Both the position numbers and the translations under genes were made by a program. From contig VWZL01002002.1 in the NCBI GenBank assembly GCA_013396915.1, positions 186,001 through 250,000 of the forward strand: a DNA stretch of 64,000 nt, read 5' to 3'. Below the pieces are notes generated by a model. It was not told where the DNA came from. It made no database searches and was given only the letters and a program-made list of their open reading frames with translations. Positions 40,701 through 51,800 of this stretch are shown here, piece by piece. The stretch's first letter is position 1. Every line of letters starts with the position of its first letter. The stretch is from Stercorarius parasiticus. Lineage: Eukaryota > Chordata > Aves > Charadriiformes > Stercorariidae.

Positions 40701-42231
40701 GAGGGGTCAAACCTAGGGCAGCATTATTTAAATCAAATTGAATTCCATCTTGAGAATGGATTTCAACTAGATTTTTAATTGCAGTTTTTGTCCACAGGGC
40801 ATTCTACCACACACTTTTTGTTTGCAAGTAAAATCCACCAGAATGTCCTCCATCAGGGTAGTGCCAGGTCTCTCTTCATTACAAATTTTCTGCATTATGA
40901 AGTATGTAAATATGTTCTGAGGCTTTCATTCATTGCTCATTTTTCTTATAGTTAGTCTCTTGAGCCAAACAGTGGGTACTTCCCCTGTCTGGTTCATTTC
41001 AATCATCAGAAAAACAGGAAACAAAACCATAACACTACTTGGGCTTTTCCTCATAGACCAGAGAGAAGCTGCAAAGGTGATGCAGATGTTTTGCTGTAAT
41101 GGTGTGACCCACAGCAGAAAAAGCTGGTCCGTGAAGGTGGCATGGTGGCTGCACAGGGCCTGCAGGGGAAGGATGCAATCCTGCACGTGAAGGGCCCATC
41201 ACTTTATTGCTCTCTGGCTGTACTGCCTAAACACAGAGGATGCCAAGCTAAGCATTTTCTTGGTACTATGAGGGTTTCTGTGGGTGTCATGGCAACCTAT
41301 GAGGGAAAACATTTGTGACAGCACTGGGACTGCCCTGGAGAATTGTCCCCCTGAGCGCAGGGATACATAGCTTTGAGCTTCCACTATGCTTCCAGGTACA
41401 TGCAAGTCCATCAGTGATCCCCTCTTCTATTCTTTTACTTCCAAGTGAATCACAATCCCAGAAAGGACTGGAAAGGTCAGGTATAGCCATGAGGACAACA
41501 GAAAAGTTACTATGTTTTGGATACATCTTGGCCTTTCCTCAAGCCTTACACAAGTTGTCCGTAGGGCTGTTGGAAACCTAGCCCCAGTTTTAAAGTACAT
41601 CGGAAGACGACATTGTAAATGAAGATAAGCTCCTAAGTTATTTCCACTAGTGATTCTGGAAAAGAAGTAGTATATGCTTTGCAAAAAGATGACATGCAGT
41701 ATATTTCAATTAAAGACAAAATCATACAATCCTTTCAAAAGCACAATGACAAGTCCACCTTTTGTAAACACCTTTCTGGACAGATGGTAAAAACTAAATT
41801 GGTCTATCAGTTTGTGAGATTTTTGGACAAAATGTTTGCTAAATGAATAATAACTGCAAATGTAATTGTTGTTTTTTCTACAAACAAGACTTGCAGGAAA
41901 GGTTTGTTCTTAAAACATTGACAAATTATTTCCGGAACTTTTGTTCCCAATTAGTCCTGTTTACAGTTTTATTTCAGATATTTTGTCATGGGACTGAGGT
42001 GATTTCAGATGGGAGGGGTCATCACAAATGAAATGTTCAGTTCCAGATATGACATACTTTGATTTATTGGAAACACGTTTCTTAAAGGCTACAAAGAGAT
42101 ATTAAGTACCTTGTGATTTTGTTTGCTACACAGTGCTTTCGGTGAAAATTAGCACAATAGAGAACTTTTGTTTCATTTGCTTGTCCTATAACCTCTCAAA
42201 ATAATTGAGTTGTAAATTTGTTTTAAATATT
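37716..42231 (+). other. Intron block with the GAAG microsatellite
   Basis: AT-rich unique DNA. Contains the microsatellite at 38354-38416 and an A12-A13 run at about 40459-40471. A slightly GC-richer stretch at 41.0-41.6 kb has several overlapping short frames on both strands with no domain. No further mobile element recognised. Confidence 0.55.
38354..38416. repeat. (GAAG)n microsatellite, about 15.75 perfect units
   Basis: 63 bp of uninterrupted GAAG, preceded by a degenerate purine tract (GGAGGGAAAGAGA). A perfect tetranucleotide of this length is usually length-variable between individuals. On the transcript it would be a purine-rich GAAG tract, which resembles SR-protein binding sequence, but it is 5 kb from the nearest exon. 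Confidence 0.97.
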
Positions 42232-42300
42232 TTTATAAGGATCCTAAAGTCAAATGCTAATTAAGTATGTTTATAAAGGATCCTAAAGTCACATGCTAAT
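42232..42300. repeat. Near-tandem duplication of a 30-bp unit
   Basis: TTTATAAGGATCCTAAAGTC plus AAATGCTAAT (42232-42261) recurs at 42270-42300 with one inserted A and one A-to-C change. Eight bases separate the copies. Confidence 0.9.
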
Positions 42301-42422
42301 GGTCCTAACAAGCAGCTGATATTAGTAGACTTCTTGCAGCCAGGACATACTACAAAATTGAGGGCAGCCAGTTGCAGATACTGGAGCAGAAATACAGTAC
42401 AATAACATAGGCAAGGATTTTT

Positions 42423-42659
42423 CAGATCAAATATGAGGAAAAACTTCTTTACGGTTAGGGTGACAGAGCACTGGAACAGGCTGCCCCGGGAGGTTGTGGA
42501 GACTCCTTCTCTGGAGACTTTCAAGACCCGCCTGGATGCAGTCCTGAGTAATGTGCTCTATGCAATCCTGCTTTAGCAGCGGAGTTGGACTAGACGATCT
42601 CTAGAGGTCCCTTCCAACTCTGAAAAATTCCTTGATTCCGTGAAATTCCATGATTCCGT
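42423..42659 (+). mobile_element. CR1 LINE 3'-end fragment (sense)
   Basis: AAATATGAGGAAAAACTTCT then TTACGGTTAGGGTGACAGAG through GAGGTCCCTTCCAACTCTGA, ending in GATTCCGTGAAATTCCATGA-type terminal repeats. This is the CR1 ORF2 tail plus 3' end, about 240 bp, with a terminal motif (ATTCCGTG) different from the ATTCTATG type seen elsewhere in the window, so it is probably another subfamily. Confidence 0.93.
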
Positions 42660-43418
42660 CATTTTTGAATTGAACCCTGTTGGGTTGAAACTACTAGTAG
42701 AAGGGGCTCCTGCCAGTGTGCAAATGGTGCAGCTCCTCACAGAGACAGCAGCAGCAGCAGCAGGGAGTTGGAGAACAACACGTTTAACAACTGGCTTTAG
42801 AACTAGGTATGATTCTGGGTCTACCAAATCAGTGGCGTCCAGCTCCAGCTCAAAGCTGATTGTGCCAGATTGTGTCAGAAGTTATCATGACAAAGTGACT
42901 GTGTAATGTGAAGATGTTGGAAAGCAAATGAAATAGGTGTGGAAGCACCCAAATCAAGAAAGTTCTTACACCTATCCTAAATCTATTTTATGTTTAAAGT
43001 TTAAAAAAAAAAAAAAAGGAAAAGAAAAAAAAGAAGATTCAATATCTTCCCTAAATCATGACCATCAAGAAAAAAAGATTTTACATGAAAAATGCGGAAA
43101 AAGGACAAAGTGTTACCTGTTCACTCTAGCCTTTCCATGTATATACCTACAGAAATCATCTGAATCTGTGAAATTTAAATGGCTTAAATCTGCTGCTTTG
43201 TAAATACTTGGTATCGAAACCAAGTTCAGTTAGGTAAATGGGACTTTTTTCAAGTTAAGCTCCTAGCATAGTGGATCAGGCCCTTCTATTGTTGATAATT
43301 GTGTATTGGTCACCAAATAAATTTGACACGGAGAGTGGCTGTTTTAAATTCATCGTATAAATGCTCCGTAACACAATAAATAAATATATATTTAAAACAA
43401 ATGTTATTTACTTGACAG
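42660..43418 (+). other. Last part of the intron before the 33-bp RALYL exon
   Basis: Contains (CAG)6 at 42746-42763 and a purine-rich A tract at about 43003-43036. The final 40 bases before the exon are A/T-mixed, with almost no pyrimidine tract. Short frames (up to 88 codons) show no recognisable domain. Confidence 0.6.
42746..42763. repeat. (CAG)6 trinucleotide repeat
   Basis: Six perfect CAG units, about 90 bp past a CR1 3' end, inside the intron. Short. Confidence 0.9.
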
Positions 43419-43451
43419 ACTTGAATCAAAGGAGCCTTTCCTGTCCGTTGG
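43419..43451 (+). CDS. RALYL: RALYL internal coding exon (33 bp, symmetric, probable cassette)
   Basis: The first base completes AGA (Arg) from the 76-bp exon. Ten codons follow, LESKEPFLSV, and the last two bases GG begin a Gly codon. The donor is GG|GTAAGT, a near-perfect match to consensus. The acceptor is TTATTTACTTGACAG with almost no pyrimidine tract, so exon definition looks weak. LESKEPFLSVG sits in the known RALYL sequence directly after SALYR. The exon is 33 bp, phase 2-2, so skipping keeps the frame and changes Arg (AG|A) to Ser (AG|T), giving LYSGYVFDYD. That is the arrangement I recall for RALY (IYSGYIFDYD). hnRNP C has its C2-specific 13-residue insert at about this place. It lies 21.7 kb from the previous exon. 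Identity is firm; alternative use is inferred. Confidence 0.9.
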
Positions 43452-46400
43452 GTAAGTAGGAATATGTATATTTCCATGTATATTTATATATTCAACTACC
43501 ATACAATATAATTTATGAGATCATGTTGAGCATAAATATCTTGTTTCAACACTATGCTTATTTACTATACCTAAGCTTAGAAAAAGTAGTTATTAGTCAA
43601 TAAAGTCAGCAGTTGTGGATATCTCCCTTCTTAAGAAATACTAAGAAGTATGTTTTACTTCTATTGACTAAATAAAATTTACACTAAAAGACATACAGGT
43701 GTTAAATGTTGCATTTAAAGGTAGCTGGTTTATTATTTTGGTTTCGCTGATCTTTCAGTCAGAAACCATTTCAAATATTGTCTATACCACTTGTCTAAGC
43801 CCCTGAACAGATAACTGATAGTTCCTTTTAAAATAAAGTTTTGTGACACTTCAATAACAGAAAAAAAATCAAATCAAGAAAATACAAAAATATCACATTT
43901 TAGCCTAATTATAGATCACTATTACACTGATTCACATATTACAGCTATTGTCTTCATAGTCTCATAGCTGCCTAAATAGTTATATGATCTATACAACAAA
44001 ATGATTAACTCATCTTTATAAAAATTTATTTTTAAGTGTATCATATTCTGAAAAAAAAGTACCATTCTTTTCTAAAATGTAGACCATTACGTATATTTTA
44101 AAGGTAAGTATCCGTATTTTACTTTTGAGTCTGAAGTTCACTTGTCATGCATTGTTTTCCTTTTAGCTTCTTTCTTTAAAACGATCCAAAGTTTTCTAAT
44201 ACTCTCAGTCCCTGTTGTCCTTCAGAACTGTACATTCTTTATGTCTCTTCATTCTCATTTTATTTTGTTCACAAGAGCATGCTTCATGCTACTAAGAACA
44301 TAAACTGCAGACAAAAGATCCCATGCAAAATAGCCATTTAAGGGTTAATTCTACCATGTAATTATCAGTAGCTTCCAAATTTTTGTATTAGCTGCAGATC
44401 AAAGAACTACTTCAACTTTTGAAGTGCGAATTAAAGTTAGCAAACAAAGGCAGTGTGTCAGTTATGAACAGAGAAACGCAACAAATCAGCATAAGCAGGA
44501 TTGAGATATGTCTCAGTTTTTATAGCACAAAGTAACTTCGGTTTGTTTGAGTATATTTTGAATTAATTGCTTGCCATTTCTACTTTCTACCAACTCAAGA
44601 CTATTGAAAAATAATTTAAATGCTGGTCAAATTGGCGTGGATGTTGGGGTACTCTTAGTTTTCATGCTTTGAAATGTCCTAATTCATTATCAAATTCAGT
44701 CGCTTCTATTACCTTTCATTTCTCCAGTTTGTAACTTGTCCTATTGAGTTGGTTTTTTGAGGTCTTTGCTCTTGTAATAAAGTGGTTACCTGAAAATCTC
44801 AACTTTAAGATTCAAAAAGAAGTTGCATGCCATTGTGGCTGAGGAGCAAACTTGAAACTATAAAAATCGAGGAAACAAATAAAAGACAATGATAGCAATT
44901 ATATTAATAGTAATTGCCACAAAATAATAAATCCTATTTTTGTAGTTCTTGTCATGATCTTAAGAACTTTGCTGGCAACTTTAGGATATTAGGGGATGTC
45001 TACTTTGGAGGAAGTGTTACGTTTATGGTTTGGGTTTGAGTTTTTTTCCAGATGACTGGATTGGTGGCCACTGTGTAAACCCACATTACCTCCACATAGC
45101 CTGGATTCCTCTCAGGAAGCCTAATTTGAGCGAATAGACTTAGCATCTTCACAGAGCTTCCCACAAGTTTGCCTGTAGTACACTTGAATTATTTTTTGCA
45201 AATTTGTAATGATAGAGACAAAAAACAGGAAAATTAGTCCCCTCCTCTGTGCTACTTTTGCCTTTAACTGTTGTTATTTCATCCACCTCAAAGGAGAGAT
45301 TCAGACAGAAGTTAGAGCACCATGCTTTGAGGAGGGGCCCAAGCCAACATCCACCTCCTTGATATGAAGTCAGAGAGATGTTCCTCCTAGTCCCACAGTG
45401 ACTGGGGGGTTCATTTGTTCAGAGGATGAGCTCTTGTGCCAAGACCTCTATCTAAGGTTTTAAGCCAGACCGACAGCTGCAACCATCAGACTTTTAAATT
45501 ACAGTAAGCGTTTGCAGAAGAAGTACTGACTCAGCCTCAATCAGCCTAACATGTGGGTGCCCCTAATGCTTCTTGCAGACAGAGTTGGTCAAAACACCAA
45601 CCTAAATTACTTTAGGTTGCTACAGATCATTTGGTCCTGCACACCAGCCTTTCATTCATTTCCCTTCTGCGACAGAGATTTGTTTCCACATTTTCATTAT
45701 ACTGCCTGTAGGGGCTAATAATGCTTTTTCATTTTGCCGTGCCTGAGCTAACGACTTCTTGGTGCTTTTCCACTGTTAATTCTTCTGGTGGAGGAAGGGA
45801 ACATGAAGTGTGGCAGCCTAAGACCTCAGGACTGCCACAGGCTGTTGAGCTCTGCATATATGTGCAGGACTGCAGCCCTCCTGTGAGAAATCCCACAAAG
45901 GAAAACTGGTTCTTAAAACAGTGCATTGTTTCCCCTCTCTCAGAAAGCAGCCAGCTACAGAGAGAAACAGATCCCACCTCTTGCTGTTGTTGTTTGTGTC
46001 TCAAATGCAGGGAGAAAACAGCTCCTGTAGTTCCTTGGTAAAGGAAACTCCCATTTATCCCTCTTTCTGTGCAGAGTGCATAGCAAAGAAGAAAAATCCA
46101 TGGTCCTTTACTCCCTGTGCAAGTCAGGGCCATAATTTGTCACTGTAATAACAGTAACCTCTTTAATGCAAGTAGTAGTAATCAGGAGCAAAAATTCGTC
46201 AAGTACGTGACCTATTCAGATAAAAGTGTCTGAATTCAATGTTATGATTTTGGGCAAGAATACAGAGTTGCATTTGAGATACACGTTGTCTTCCTTTGTC
46301 TCTTAGAGGTGAAACTAAAATCCTTAGGGAAGGCTGAAACATCGCCTAACAGTGCTGAACACTGTAAGTCTATAGGGGCACAGGATGCTTCTCCTCACCG

Positions 46401-48418
46401 GTGTTATTTCCACACTTCTGGTGTTTTGTGTCCACGTTCAACTGAGCAAGACAGAGAGTTGTCTGGACTTTCTTTCCTCTTCATGTTATGAGCATTCATG
46501 CTCATGTAGGGTTAAAATGAAAAAGAAGTCATGCAAAGAGCCAGAATGCCTGGAAGACTTTACCATCAGAGGCAGCAGTTCTGGTAAATCTCCACCAAAG
46601 TGAAGACTGCTGATAATGCATCAAATTAATTTCATGCAGGAGTCTTTGTAAGATTCAAACCTAGAAAGACCAGGCAGGTCAAGAGGTACAAAAAACTGGG
46701 TACTGCAAACAGGACAACCTAAGAGTCAGCTCATATTAAATTCATCCCACTTTGTGGCAAAGGATGTGTAATATTTAAAAATATACATATTTTAAAAGCC
46801 AACAACCTTTAATTATACACTTTTTTTCTCCATATTTGGCATTTTGTTCTTAATAATAATGATGCACAATCACCCCCTCAACAAAACTGTTCTCATTCTC
46901 TCTAGATGACTAAATGATAATCCAGTTTCTAACTACTCACCCAGCTATTTCATGGCAGCTGATTCATGGTAGCTGTCTGCATGTAAAACTTTAGCCCTTG
47001 ATAAATTCCAGATAGTACTGCATGCAGATTTGTAACTGATCATCTGTCTGAACCCTAAAATTCAAAACTCATTTTGTAAGACACAGCCATTGCAGCATCT
47101 TTTAAGACCTGGAATAGTATTATATGGCCAAGAGAGACCATAATTATTTTGTAACTGTCTTACAGTCTTACATAGTAGAAACTCTCTGAATTAATTCTTG
47201 TTTTTTATCCAACTGTAATTGTATGTAACTTTAATAATAACATCTGCTCTTTAACTTATTCAGTGGTAGAAAATCCATCACAGCATCTAATAAGCTCGTC
47301 AACCTTTTAAAAATCTTTGTCTTTTTTGTTAGGTGTCATTTAATAATATGTCCCATACTGTTGAATTCAGAAGAGACAGGGAGAGAGACAGCAAGAAACA
47401 GAGTTTATTTTTTCTGAGGGTAGTGAGAACTTAGATTCATCTCCTGAAAGTTGCAGAGAATGGGATTACTTCTGGATAAGCAGGCAATAGCTCTTCAATG
47501 AGATGAACTTTGAAAATGCATGTGTTTTATACTCAGCTGGTTGTCAGCTGAGATTCAATCTATTTCTCTTTCTTTTCTGTAGAAGTTAAAAAAAAATATA
47601 ATACAAACTGCTGACATTTTCATTCTTTTTTTCTCTTTTTCAAGATTGGTTGTTTGCTGTATAAAGTATAAATTTAGGTGGAAAGCCCGGAGAAAGACAT
47701 AAGTGAAATGAATGCATTGTATGCATTTATTACTTGATGAATAGTTGTCTGTTGTGGGAGAAAGAAGAGAGATAGAAGTAAAATTGGTACTAATTGTTAC
47801 ATTTTTTTCCATTCTCAGTAAAAAGCCTAGATCTGTATGACTACTACTTTCCTCACTGAAGTCCTGTTTCTAGAAAGTATATGACAATAGAAAATACTGA
47901 AATCCATGTTTGTCCAAATCACAACTTAATCACAGTACCTTTTGAATCACAAATATTCACTTCTAGAAGAGATGGAGGAATTTTGGTGTGCTTAGCTTTA
48001 GGAAGTGCTTCAAAAACAGAAAAAGTAAAATTCCTTCATTTTCTTCCATCAGAAGTGTTCTGAGAAACATCTAAAAGCTTGAATCTGTCACCTACATTTC
48101 TTTCTTTTGCTCGTTAGTGTTTTCTTTCCCATAAGGCCATTTTGCAGAAGATCTATAGGAAATCCTGCACTCAAACACTAGTTTGAGGGATCCAATTCTG
48201 AAGAAGTGAGATAGTTTAAAAAAAAAAAAAAAAGCCTTGTCCTGGGAGGCTCTGTTAGGAGAATATTCAGTCCACTGAGGAGAGATAACTAAGAAAATTA
48301 TTTTCCTTCAGCAGAGGGAAAATATAAAAGAGGAGGTACTGGATGCATTTTGCACTGTTAATATGAAACGAATAAAAGTACCAACCTGAACATAATCTTG
48401 TAACTCTCATTCACATTG
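43452..48418 (+). other. Start of the 19.9-kb RALYL intron
   Basis: Starts with GTAAGT and, within 35 bases, two copies of ATGTATATTT. Mostly AT-rich. A GC-richer section at 45720-46150 has frames of 75-134 codons open on both strands, and 46309-46603 has two short plus-strand frames; none is recognised. An A16 run lies at 48218-48233. No mobile element seen before 48.4 kb. Confidence 0.55.
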
Positions 48419-48832
48419 CAGAATCACAGAATCACAGAATGATAGGGGTTGGAAGGGACTTCTGGAGATCACCTAGTCCAACTCCCCTGCCAGAGCAGGG
48501 TCACCTACAGCAGGTTGCACAGGAACGCGTCCAGGTGGGTTTTGAATGTCTCCAGAGAAAGAGACTCCACCGCCTCCCTGGGCAGCCTGTTCCAGTGCTC
48601 TGCCACCCTGAAAGTAAAAAAGTTCCTCCTCATGTTGAGATGGAACTTCCTATGTTCAAGTTTGTGCCCATTACCTCTTGTCCTGTCTGGGCTCCACTGA
48701 AAAAAGACTGTCCCCATCCTCCTGACACCCACCCTTAAAGTATTTATAAGCACTGATAAGATCCCGCCTCAGTCGTCTATCTTCCAGACTGAAGAGACCC
48801 AAGTCCCTCAGCCTTTCTTCATAAGAGAGAAG
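48419..48832 (-). mobile_element. CR1 LINE, 0.4 kb fragment
   Basis: The plus strand starts GCAGAATCACAGAATCACAG and runs through the reversed 3' end into the ORF2 tail. The minus strand at 48505-48753 encodes HLNMRRNFFTFRVAEHWNRL then PREAVESLSLETFKTHLDAF, the CR1 C-terminus. 5'-truncated and antisense to RALYL. Confidence 0.95.
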
Positions 48833-51800
48833 GCCAGGTATTCAGGAGCTGTGTTTTCATGAAAATTATGGGAGGACTGAACACACTTGACAGTTATTTA
48901 AACTAATTGTTCAGACATAGGCAGTAATTCCTTATGATTAAAACCGCTTAGGCTCTGTGACTTAGATAGGCATTCACAGAGAATGCCCTCTGAAGCAACT
49001 AACCCTTCAGTTATGTGTAAGGTTCAGCCTGGAGGCCAGAAGTGGAAGTCAGGGGACTGCAAGGGCTCTATGCACAGTGAGGCTGCCAGGGTAGTCCCCA
49101 GAGAGACAGGAGGGATTTGTGGGATGATAGCACATATGGAATGCTGAGGATCTTCATGTGGAAGACACTGAGAATATATACAGTTTAATTTCAAGCAGAG
49201 TTACTGATACATCTCTCTTCCAACAATTTACAAAAACCCACAAGGATTAAGCTTTTCTATAATTGCATGCTTTCCATTATTATAAGACTATGAAACAATG
49301 GGTGAATGTCACTGTTTTATAAATTTATAAAAAGTTTTTCTTGATGATATTTCTGAAGAAGATTACAAAGACACAGTAATAATAATGTTTGTCCATTGCT
49401 GTTAGTGCATTTGTCAGTGTTTTTGTGTCATTACACAGTGTTCAAAGAACCCAGATTACGTATTTTTCTACTCATCTGCAATCTAAATGATTATTATCAT
49501 TGTTTCTCTATCTTCCTGATCTTTTTCATTCTACGCCACTTCACATTGACACACATTACCCCCACAGAGAAGGGTAAAAATGAAAAGAAATAAATAGGGA
49601 TGCAGGAACATAAGAACAGAAAGGAAAGTCCAGGGAAAAGGACTACACAAAGAAGCAAAAAGGGAGGTATTTTCTTACAATGACCAATGGAGGGAGGAAG
49701 GAAGAACAATATTTGCTGGGTATGTAATGTCACTGTGGAGAGACACTACTTCAGACTCACTGGGGGTTTCCTGAACAGTAGTCACTGATCCAGGAGCTAC
49801 AGAACACGGTGTTTGGACAGGTCTGTGTTAGCACAGTATTCCTATTTCCTATTTCTGAGGTATCAACATGGCATCTTGGCCCACCAGTCTCTATGGGCTT
49901 CTGTGAATATGCACAGCTTACTGGGGCAGGCTAACAGGCACTTGAAACAACTTCATAAATGAGATCTAAGTCCCTACTCAAAACACCCCGAAAATTACGA
50001 CAGTTTTTGTATGGCTATTGTCATAAAAAATACTTTCTTTATTTTCACAGGTTTCCAGATCATTACAAAGAAGTTATAAAGTAATATCTTCCCCTTGATA
50101 AATATATTGAAAGAGATAAGTTTGGTATTTTGAATTTCAGATTCCCTATAATGCTGTTCAAATCCATCGGTCTGTATTTTCTGGATAATATCCTGTCCCA
50201 GGGTGTAAAGTTTGTAAAGAGAGGAGGCAGTGCAGAAGCTCCTACTTCTTGGAGCTCCTACTTCTCTCTCATGTTTGTTAAAGTTTTTTTAAAAGATATT
50301 AAACTTCAGGCTAGGAGACACTGTCTTTAGTGTTGCTCTGTCAATAGCCTTGTGTATGATACTACGGAATGACAACTCACATCTTGCCTTATTAGATCGT
50401 TCAGCTGTGCATTAGCATGCTGTAGTATATCCTTAAAAACAAAATCAGGACGTGTCCTGACACCAGGCAAGTTTTCAACTGGTAAAATGAATCCTATGAT
50501 AGGTTGTTTTCTACAAATTTAGCTTAATCTGAGATCTGACCTCATTTACAGACTACTTTTCAACTACATTAGTATAATGCCTTTACACACCTTAATTTGA
50601 AAAGAATCAGGACTGAGTTTAGGTTATTTAGGATCATATTCAATAGCCTTTCTTTGGCCCAAATTGCTGTTGATTTCAATAAAATGTCTTGATTTTGATA
50701 GCTTTGGTTTGAGGTTTTTTGCCTTAGTTCCAATTACGACCTGCTGCTCAAAAGCAATCTGCAGTTATCCATTGAGTTTGGGGATTTTTTTTTGTCTCAG
50801 GGTCAGGCTGGGTTCTTATAATTCTTACCATTCTGCAGGCCAAAGTGCAGCTTTGTCAACATCAGCCGTATACCTTCCCATGGGGGTGCACACACAGGTG
50901 TAACAGGTTGCAACAATTTTGCTGATGATGTACACAAAAATGAACAATCAGGTCACATTCTGTCTTGCTACTGGTATGCTGAGAGTTTTATTTCTAATAG
51001 TTTAATTACTGTGCTTCAATTTTATTTGTAAAGTCTTCAGATTTGGTTCTGAATTCATGTAAGGATAAGTTTTGTTCAATGAAAAGAATTTCTTCACAAC
51101 CACATATTAGAGTAGAACTAAAAGTTGGAGGGTGTGCCTTAAATGTGAAGTAGAAATATCAGAGTGGATCTGTCATGCGTGACCAGCAACTGGCAGTTTA
51201 TATTGCTATGGTTGCGACTCTGTAGCTAATGTTAAAGCATTTATTTAATTTTAAAAGTATAAACCCATTTCCAACAAATACAGAGTTACAGATTTATTTA
51301 TTTATTTTATTTTCAGTTGCCTCTAATGCTTTACACAAAAACAACCTTTCTGAACTCTCTCACGCTTGGGTTCTGTAGCCCTTACTCTCAGGGGTAAGGA
51401 TGGGAAGCTGAATTAGCTATCGTTCCATAGCTAATTTTGTCAAATATTTTCCTAACCACCAGAAAGTACTTGTAAGTCCCAGCACACTAGGAATTTTATC
51501 AAAAGCAATTATTTGCTGAAAAGTACCTGCTAGGTCTCGCCTTGTTTATTCTTTTGCCATCTAAATCAAGGTGGTAAGAAAAGAAAACACAAACTACAGG
51601 TAGTTTTCCAGGCACACTATGAACAACAAATCGTTAAAATGAAAAATTACCAACTTTCAGACTGCATTTTTCCTATGAACTCTTTGTTGACTACCTGAAA
51701 ATAGCAAACACCCTCACTGGAATTGGGATCAATACATAAAGGAGGAAAACTGAAACATTTCTCATGTAATGTAATTCATCCTGCAGATCTACCCTTTTTT

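Noticed and set aside
46385..46603. 72-codon frame starting with a signal-peptide-like run and ending in a Cys-rich CSC...C...C stretch, faintly like an endothelin-type peptide
   Set aside because: The cysteine spacing does not fit (8 and 4 residues instead of 7 and 3 between the later Cys), no dibasic processing sites frame it as expected, and it lies alone in an intron without promoter or splice evidence.
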